Shown here: piece by piece, positions 59,160-64,000 of the stretch | How the letters are laid out: every line of letters begins with the position of its first letter | Position numbering within the stretch: the first letter of the stretch is position 1 | DNA from: Corallibacter vietnamensis | Lineage (GTDB): Bacteria > Bacteroidota > Bacteroidia > Flavobacteriales > Flavobacteriaceae | Length of the DNA stretch: 64,000 bases | Assembly (NCBI RefSeq): GCF_039537875.1 | Contig: NZ_BAABBI010000001.1 | Coordinates: forward strand, 496,001 to 560,000 | Direction of reading: 5' to 3' | Program-made: the position numbers and the translations under genes | Notes under the pieces: model-generated | The model's input: only the letters and a program-made list of their open reading frames with translations | Told to the model about the DNA's origin: nothing | Database searches by the model: none

Positions 59160-59660
59160 TTAAAGGTTGAATTTATTTTTAATTAGGTTTTCTTTTAAGT
59201 TTTCTATTGAAGCCGAAGCATCTTCTACAAATCGCAAATAATCGTTATGAAAGGTTAAATCGAATTTTTCTTCTTCATCTGTAATATGTTCGTTAATGGC
59301 TTCTTTGTAAGCTTTCATTTCTTTATGAAGTGCCGCCACTTCTTCCCATTCTTTTATCATTTCATTAATATGATGTAAAACAGAATCTTTATTAATGATG
59401 AAATACTTTTTCCTGTCACCAGTTTTAGTGAAGTATTCTAATTTCTTTAAATCTTGTAAGTGGTTTAAATGCGTAGAAATGGTGCTTTTACTTGCACACA
59501 ATACTTCTACCATCTCTTCAAAAGTAGAACCTCGCTTACCAGTTAAAATTACATACGCCATGATGCGCGCAGCAACAGGTGCAAGTTTTTCTCTGCTTTC
59601 TAAATGCACACCAAGTTTTTCAACCAGTGCCATTTTTTTGCTACATATGTCTTTCGTCAT
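59160..59660 (-). CDS. GbsR/MarR-type transcriptional regulator of the efflux operon
   Basis: The protein has 166 residues. A winged helix with GKRGSTFEEMVEVLCASKSTISTHLNHLQDLKKLEYFTKTGDRKKYFIIN (about 37-86) is preceded and followed by helices, the layout of GbsR-type MarR relatives. It is the first gene of the RND operon, 4 bases before the adaptor gene. A long palindrome at 59698-59723 lies upstream, directly beside the -7 box, and is its most likely operator, implying autoregulation and repression of the pump (inference). Confidence 0.9.
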   Translation of the reverse strand: MTKDICSKKMALVEKLGVHLESREKLAPVAARIMAYVILTGKRGSTFEEMVEVLCASKSTISTHLNHLQDLKKLEYFTKTGDRKKYFIINKDSVLHHINEMIKEWEEVAALHKEMKAYKEAINEHITDEEEKFDLTFHNDYLRFVEDASASIENLKENLIKNKFNL

Positions 59661-59686
59661 TATTACTTATTTAAATAATTACATGG

Positions 59687-59694
59687 CAAAAATA
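59687..59694 (-). promoter_or_regulatory. -7 element of the RND efflux operon
   Basis: TATTTTTG on the minus strand, matching TAnnTTTG, 27 bases upstream of the GbsR-type ATG. Confidence 0.6.
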
Positions 59695-59697
59695 TAG

Positions 59698-59723
59698 TTT
59701 AGTTCGGAACAAACCGAACCAAA
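59698..59723. promoter_or_regulatory. Palindromic operator of the RND efflux operon
   Basis: Inner 6-bp perfect arms GTTCGG / CCGAAC (59702-59707 and 59714-59719) around AACAAA; the outer bases TTTA and CAAA extend the match to 9 of 10 per arm. It occupies the spacer between the -7 box and the -33 position, so a bound protein would block RNA polymerase. Confidence 0.7.
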
Positions 59724-59760
59724 CGAAGTTAAATTGTTGTTAAATAAAATATAACAAATC

Positions 59761-62205
59761 TTAAAATGCCCTATTCAACTCATTTAGAACGAGTTTAATT
59801 TCACCATAACTATATTTATCGTGGAGTTGTGCTTTTAAATCGGAAAGATTTTCGAATGTTTTTGTGGATATAAGTTCTTTTAGCTCGGTGTAATGTTCTA
59901 AAGACACTAAATCGGTTATTTTTACTTCACCTGAAGGAATAAAACTAGCCAAATGTCCAAAAATAGTGTTTTCATTAAGTTCGCGTATATTAGCTATTTC
60001 TTCAATAGATTTTCCTTTTTTAAAGAGTTTTAATGATTCTTTTTGAGTATCACCTTTTTGGCGTTTTGGCTTTTTAGGTACTTCTTCTAACTCAACTTGG
60101 TTGGTAACTTCAATATCGTTTTCTTCAACAAATTTGGTAATAACCTCTAAAATTTCTTTACCGTATTTATCTACTCTAGTTTTACCCATGCCATGAATAG
60201 CCAGTAATTCTTTTGTATTTGTTGGCAATAATTCGCACATCGCATATAACGATTTTTGGGTGAAAATTTGAAAATGTGCTAAATCTTCACGTTCAGCAAT
60301 TTCATTTCTCAATACGCGTAACAATTCAAAAAGATCAACATTTACAGTACCATCAATAACTTGTTTACGTTGTTTTTTAGGTTGCTTTTTGGCAATAAAC
60401 ACGGCATCGGTTCGTAATTTTAAATAAAAACTTACACTAAAGGCGTGTGGTAAGCCTTTAAAATACAGTAGTTTTTCGGTTAAAAGCTCTTCTAAAATGT
60501 CAAGTTGTTTTTCTAAATCTTTTTCTACTGCTTTATTATCGGTTGTAAAATTTAAAGCTTTTAAAGATGCTTCAATATTGGTTTTAGTTTGTTCATTAAA
60601 ATAAGCAATTGCTTTAGCAAAACGTTCTTGTAGTGGTTCGCTGGTTTCTGGTATTTCGGTTTTTTCAACTAAATGTTGCAATTGACTTTTAAAAGTATTA
60701 CCAACTTTTAGCAAATTTGCAACGGTATCTTTTATTGTAATTGCTGGCGTTTCAACGTTACCTTCAATACTGCCTCGGTTTTTGTAAAAAATATCTAAAA
60801 CACGATTTGTAGGATATAAAAAGGCATAAAAATTAAAAAGTTCGGCAATTAAATCGAGTTGAAAATCGCGCTCCGATTCTAACAAAACCTCTTCATCTGG
60901 CTCGTTATTTGCAGCTTCTTCATTAAAGGTTAGCACATGGCTATCGGTTATAATTTGTTGCGGAGAAATTTTACTTTTTAACACCAAACCTTCAAGAGAT
61001 TTACAACGGCTTAACGCCACATAAGTTTGCCCATGCGCAAAGGCAGATTCGGCATCAATTATGGCTTTTTCAAAGGTTAAACCTTGACTTTTGTGTATGG
61101 TAATAGACCACGCCAATCGTAACGGTATTTGCGAGAAACTGCCTATTCTATCTTCGGTAATTTCTTTTGTTTCGTTATTTAAGGTGTATTTTATGTTTTC
61201 CCACGTTTCAAATTTTGTAGTAATATCGAAATTATCCTGCGGACATCGCACTACAACTTCGTCTTTGTTTAACGCAATAACTTTACCTATTTTGCCATTA
61301 AAATATTCCTTTTCTTGAGAGCTATCGTTTTTTATAAACATAACTTGAGCACCTACTTTGAGCTCTAAAACAGCATCGTTTGGATAGGCATGCTCTGGAA
61401 AGTTACCATCAATAGATGCTTTGTAGGTTTTGGGTTTTTCATTTAAATCGGAAAGTTTTTGCTCGTTTGTGGCAATGGCTTTTCGGTTGTGGGTTGTTAA
61501 CGAAATGTAACCATCTTCCTCGTTTGCTATAAAATTAGGCTGATATCTTTTATTTAATTCATTAGCCGATTGTTGCGTTAATTTATTATTTCTAATTTCA
61601 TTTAAAATATTTATAAAAATGGGATTTTCTTGTCTGTAAATGTGTTTTAACTCTATGGTTATGGCTTTACTTTGCTGATATGCCAAACTACTAAAGAAAA
61701 AGGCATTTTGGTAATAGGGTTGTAATAGTCGCCATTCGTTTTCTTTAATTACTGGCGATAGCTGTTGCAAATCGCCAATCATGAGTAATTGTGTGCCGCC
61801 AAATGGTAACATTTTGTTTTTAAAACGACGTAAAACTTTATCGATGCCGTCCAGTAAATCGGCACGAACCATACTTATTTCATCAATAACCAAAAGGTCT
61901 AACGACCTAATTATATTGATTTTTGTTTTACTAAATTTTCGGCTAAATTTAGAGCTACTTTGCAAATTATCATTTGGCAAAATAGGACCAAAAGGCATTT
62001 GAAAAAATGAATGAATAGTAACACCTTTGGCATTAATGGCTGCTACACCTGTTGGCGCCACAACCACCATACGCTTATGGCATTCTTTTTTTAATTTATG
62101 AAGAAACGTAGTTTTACCAGTACCTGCTTTACCCGTTAAAAATATATTACGATTGGTTTTGGTAACAAAACTCCAAGCGAGGTCAAGTTCTTTGTTTTCC
62201 TTCAT
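59761..62205 (-). CDS. Superfamily 1 helicase with HRDC and C-terminal HTH domains
   Basis: The protein has 814 residues. The N-terminal helicase resembles Pif1/RecD/Dda types: Walker A LTGKAGTGKTTFLHK (Lys31), LVIDEISMVRADLLDG, MIGDLQQLSPVI and, near 375, WSITIHKSQGLTFEKAIID and GQTYVALSRCKSLEGL. An HRDC domain follows (about 615-690: FELLRVLRNEIAEREDL, LLAIHGMGKTRVDKYGKEIL) and then an HTH_40-like end (SLKLFKKGKSIEEIANIRELNENTIFGHL). HRDC and this HTH usually belong to RecQ, so the protein is a fusion. It probably acts in replication or repair. Confidence 0.93.
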   Translation of the reverse strand: MKENKELDLAWSFVTKTNRNIFLTGKAGTGKTTFLHKLKKECHKRMVVVAPTGVAAINAKGVTIHSFFQMPFGPILPNDNLQSSSKFSRKFSKTKINIIRSLDLLVIDEISMVRADLLDGIDKVLRRFKNKMLPFGGTQLLMIGDLQQLSPVIKENEWRLLQPYYQNAFFFSSLAYQQSKAITIELKHIYRQENPIFINILNEIRNNKLTQQSANELNKRYQPNFIANEEDGYISLTTHNRKAIATNEQKLSDLNEKPKTYKASIDGNFPEHAYPNDAVLELKVGAQVMFIKNDSSQEKEYFNGKIGKVIALNKDEVVVRCPQDNFDITTKFETWENIKYTLNNETKEITEDRIGSFSQIPLRLAWSITIHKSQGLTFEKAIIDAESAFAHGQTYVALSRCKSLEGLVLKSKISPQQIITDSHVLTFNEEAANNEPDEEVLLESERDFQLDLIAELFNFYAFLYPTNRVLDIFYKNRGSIEGNVETPAITIKDTVANLLKVGNTFKSQLQHLVEKTEIPETSEPLQERFAKAIAYFNEQTKTNIEASLKALNFTTDNKAVEKDLEKQLDILEELLTEKLLYFKGLPHAFSVSFYLKLRTDAVFIAKKQPKKQRKQVIDGTVNVDLFELLRVLRNEIAEREDLAHFQIFTQKSLYAMCELLPTNTKELLAIHGMGKTRVDKYGKEILEVITKFVEENDIEVTNQVELEEVPKKPKRQKGDTQKESLKLFKKGKSIEEIANIRELNENTIFGHLASFIPSGEVKITDLVSLEHYTELKELISTKTFENLSDLKAQLHDKYSYGEIKLVLNELNRAF

Positions 62206-62272
62206 GTTGTAAAAATATGTATGAAGATAGTTTTAGTTTTATGAAAAAGCAAGGTGTGATACTTTTCTGAAT

Positions 62273-62299
62273 AAAAAAACCCTGATAAGTTCAGGGTTT
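62273..62299 (-). terminator. Rho-independent terminator after pheS
   Basis: 9-bp stem AAACCCTGA / TCAGGGTTT (62277-62285 and 62291-62299), loop TAAGT, with a seven-T run on the minus strand just after the stem. Confidence 0.8.
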
Positions 62300-62321
62300 A
62301 ATATCTATTTATTTTTTTTGA

Positions 62322-62344
62322 TATCCTGAAATGAGTTCAGGATA
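62322..62344. repeat. REP-like palindrome beside pheS
   Basis: Perfect arms TATCCTGAA / TTCAGGATA around ATGAG. There is no T run on the minus strand, so it is not a standard terminator. The CCTGA ... TCAGG core is shared with the adjacent pheS terminator. To my knowledge similar hairpins recur in flavobacterial intergenic regions. Confidence 0.5.
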
Positions 62345-62359
62345 ACGTATAATTTTGTG

Positions 62360-63379
62360 TTACAATGCCGACTTAAACTGCTCTAAAAAGCGTACATCGT
62401 TTTCGCTTAACAAGCGGATGTCTCCTATTTGATGTAGTAGCATAGCAATACGGTCTATTCCCATACCAAACGCAAACCCTGAATATTCTTTAGAATCTAT
62501 ACCACAGTTTTCTAACACATTAGGATCTACCATACCGCAACCCATAATTTCTAACCAACCAGTTCCTTTTGTAATACGATAATCTACTTCGGTTTCTAAT
62601 CCCCAATATACATCTACTTCTGCACTTGGTTCTGTAAACGGGAAATACGACGGACGTAAACGTATTTTACTTTTTCCAAACATTTCCGTAGTGAAATATT
62701 GAAGCGTTTGCTTAAGATCAGCAAAACTTACATCTTTATCTATATACAAACCTTCAACTTGATGAAAAAAACAGTGCGAACGCGCAGAAATAGCTTCGTT
62801 TCTGTAAACACGACCTGGTGAAATAGTTCGAATTGGTGGTTTATTGTTTTCCATATAACGCACTTGTACCGAACTGGTATGCGTACGTAATAAGATATCA
62901 GGATCAGTTTGAATAAAAAACGTATCCTGCATATCACGTGCTGGATGGTATTCTGGCAAGTTCAACGCTGTAAAGTTGTGCCAATCGTCTTCAATTTCTG
63001 GACCTTCGCTTACATTAAATCCTATACGCGAAAAGATATCAATAATCTGATTTTTCACAATAGATATTGGATGACGTGCACCTATTTCAATAGGTTCTCC
63101 AGGACGAGACAAATCACCATAAATACCTTTATCTTCTTCTTTGCTCTCTAACTCTTCTTTTAAAGCGTTTACTTTATCTTCTGCAGTCTTTTTTAAAGCA
63201 TTGATAACTTGACCAAATTCTTTTTTCTGGTCGTTAGCTACATTTTTAAATTCTTTAAAATAATCATTAAGCAACCCTTTTTTTCCAAGGTATTTAATTC
63301 TAAATGCTTCAACTTCATCTTTAGTTTCTGCTTTGAATGCTTCTGCTTCAGCAATAAGTGCTTTAATCTTGTCTATCAT
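62360..63379 (-). CDS. pheS: Phenylalanine--tRNA ligase alpha subunit
   Basis: The protein has 339 residues. An N-terminal coiled coil (KIKALIAEAEAFKAETKDEVEAFRIKYLGKKGLL) is followed by the class II core: GARHPISIVKNQIIDIFSRIGF, motif 2 with RTISPGRVYRNEAISARSHCFFHQVEGLYID, and motif 3 with GFAFGMGIDRIAMLLHQIGDIR at the end. It charges tRNA-Phe together with PheT, which is not in this window. A TAnnTTTG element lies 20 bases upstream. Confidence 0.98.
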   Translation of the reverse strand: MIDKIKALIAEAEAFKAETKDEVEAFRIKYLGKKGLLNDYFKEFKNVANDQKKEFGQVINALKKTAEDKVNALKEELESKEEDKGIYGDLSRPGEPIEIGARHPISIVKNQIIDIFSRIGFNVSEGPEIEDDWHNFTALNLPEYHPARDMQDTFFIQTDPDILLRTHTSSVQVRYMENNKPPIRTISPGRVYRNEAISARSHCFFHQVEGLYIDKDVSFADLKQTLQYFTTEMFGKSKIRLRPSYFPFTEPSAEVDVYWGLETEVDYRITKGTGWLEIMGCGMVDPNVLENCGIDSKEYSGFAFGMGIDRIAMLLHQIGDIRLLSENDVRFLEQFKSAL

Positions 63380-63398
63380 GATATCAATAAAATGAGTG

Positions 63399-63406
63399 CA
63401 AATTTA
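63399..63406 (-). promoter_or_regulatory. Bacteroidota -7 element of pheS
   Basis: TAAATTTG on the minus strand, 20 bases upstream of the pheS ATG. Confidence 0.6.
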
Positions 63407-63412
63407 GTAAAT

Positions 63413-63769
63413 CTATTCAATAAACTCTGCTTCTAAGAAATAATTGACAATGGCTTCTTTCATTAAAACACTTTGCTCGCCTGCTTTAAGGTGAGGCAAT
63501 TGTTCTTTTACTTTATAGTGTGGCCAACCATCGTCATCAAAAAAATCAAATTCATAATACCCATAAGGTTCTAACAACCTACAAATGGCAATATGCATCA
63601 AATCTAGTTTGTGGTCTTTTTTAAAACGACGGTGTATTTGTCCTAATTCCTGAACGCCAATAAGGTATATAATGGCATCTAAATCTAACGTGTCGCCATC
63701 AGCAAACTGCACAGATAGCTTATTAACCAAAAGTTCCCATCGTTGTTTTAACTGTTCGTCTCTAGACAT
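63413..63769 (-). CDS. Conserved hypothetical protein (118 aa)
   Basis: A small soluble acidic protein without signal peptide: EQLKQRWELLVNKLSVQFADGD, then LDAIIYLIGVQELGQIHRRFKKDHKLDLMHIAICRLLEPYGYYEFDFFDDDGWPHYK. It resembles a short protein that I believe is widespread in Flavobacteriaceae, but I know no function. It has its own -7 element, and its leader contains a REP-like hairpin. pheS starts 33 bases downstream on the same strand. Confidence 0.82.
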   Translation of the reverse strand: MSRDEQLKQRWELLVNKLSVQFADGDTLDLDAIIYLIGVQELGQIHRRFKKDHKLDLMHIAICRLLEPYGYYEFDFFDDDGWPHYKVKEQLPHLKAGEQSVLMKEAIVNYFLEAEFIE

Positions 63770-63776
63770 ATATATT

Positions 63777-63794
63777 TTCCCGCGGAAGCAGGAA
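63777..63794. repeat. Palindromic repeat, CCCGCGGAAGCAGGAATC type
   Basis: Arms TTCCCGC / GCAGGAA with one mismatch around GGAA. It looks like a decayed copy of the TTCCTGCGAAAGCAGGAA hairpin that I recall as common in Flavobacteriaceae intergenic DNA. It lies in the leader of the 118-aa gene. Confidence 0.45.
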
Positions 63795-63813
63795 TCTCAA
63801 TTTAATTAAGTTG

Positions 63814-63821
63814 CAAAGTTA
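63814..63821 (-). promoter_or_regulatory. Bacteroidota -7 element of the 118-aa gene
   Basis: TAACTTTG on the minus strand, 45 bases before the ATG at 63769. Confidence 0.55.
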
Positions 63822-63824
63822 AAA

Positions 63825-63857
63825 AACCTTGATATTTAAACCTACAAGGTTACAGAA
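63825..63857. repeat. Partial palindromic repeat, AAACCTACAAGGTT type
   Basis: AACCTTG (63825-63831) pairs with CAAGGTT (63845-63851), and AAACCTACAAGGTT is followed by ACAG and AAACCTT. It appears to be a truncated copy of a longer AAACCTACAAGGTTT palindrome that I recall from related genomes. Confidence 0.4.
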
Positions 63858-63949
63858 ACCTTAAAAAAAGTTTTACTTATAATCTAGCCATTCTAGACTT
63901 GGCCAGAACTGACAAATTTAAGGCACAATATTTTTAACTATTAAAAAGT

Positions 63950-63957
63950 TATATTTG
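63950..63957 (+). promoter_or_regulatory. Bacteroidota -7 element of the CvpA-family gene
   Basis: TATATTTG matches TAnnTTTG, 15 bases before the ATG at 63973. Confidence 0.6.
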
Positions 63958-63972
63958 AAAAAAATTAACATA

Positions 63973-64000
63973 ATGGCTGTTATTGATATTGTTTTAGGAG
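63973..64000 (+). CDS. Start of a CvpA-family membrane protein gene (cut by window edge)
   Basis: Only nine codons (MAVIDIVLG) are visible. This beginning and the promoter just upstream agree with CvpA (colicin V production) family proteins, which often start this way, but the evidence is short. Confidence 0.45.

Noticed and set aside
1..64000. tRNA, rRNA and CRISPR loci
   Set aside because: All intergenic spaces were read; most are shorter than 250 bases and none shows a cloverleaf, rRNA segment or regular repeat-spacer array.

Overview
The window is AT-rich and dense with genes. It comes from a member of the Bacteroidota, almost certainly the family Flavobacteriaceae and probably a marine or psychrotolerant species. 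Three things point there. Several secreted proteins carry the C-terminal sorting domain of the type IX secretion system (T9SS), and there is a PorZ-like component of that system. Many intergenic spaces hold the Bacteroidota promoter element TAnnTTTG, sometimes with a TTTG about 19 bases upstream. Families typical of the group are present (DUF4270, a THC0290_0291-like protein, SusC-style TonB-dependent receptors, SBBP propellers). I saw no tRNA, rRNA, CRISPR array, insertion sequence or prophage. The genus cannot be fixed from the sequence alone.

Layout. 1-4009 (minus) looks like one transcription unit: panC, panD, a flippase-like membrane protein, an esterase-fold protein and radA (cut by the window edge). 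4121-8408 (plus) holds a short glycogen-synthase-like domain, a DUF4270 lipoprotein and glmS. 8579-12991 pairs a TonB-dependent receptor with an SGNH-type lipoprotein. 13161-15024 is atpD-atpC. 15079-16890 is a sodium:solute symporter. 16965-21798 holds umuD and umuC separated by three genes for exported proteins of unknown role. 21862-24128 holds an XRE regulator with a DUF2975 membrane protein and a MocR-type regulator. 24207-26931 is a second TonB receptor and a JmjC/cupin-like protein. 27065-38860 is a T9SS-rich stretch: two paralogous cargo proteins around recX, then recO and porZ. 38991-52802 is mostly housekeeping (gdhA, metB, a thioesterase, yicC-gmk-nadD, gpsA) with several unknown envelope proteins. 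52820-59660 is an RND efflux operon flanked by a GbsR/MarR-type and a TetR-type regulator. 59761-64000 holds a helicase with HRDC and HTH domains, pheS, a small conserved protein and the start of a CvpA-family gene.

The most notable points are these. A MocR regulator has lost the PLP-binding lysine (Gln341). A pair of TTATTG-TTTTT-CAATAA-like operators brackets an XRE/DUF2975 promoter. A near-perfect palindrome sits next to the -7 box of the RND operon. The umuC/umuD pair is split by secreted-protein genes. A short GT5 domain lacks the nucleotide-sugar loop. An esterase-fold protein lacks its nucleophile serine. A lipoprotein is built from two tandem copies of one domain. Fragments of palindromic repeats lie around pheS. 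None of these amounts to a proven new system, but the regulator/operator pairs and the umu locus are concrete leads.

Start codons were moved from upstream TTG codons to ATG, with reasons, for the symporter, umuD, the DinB protein, the thioesterase, nadD and the TolC-like protein. porZ was moved to an internal ATG on promoter evidence.
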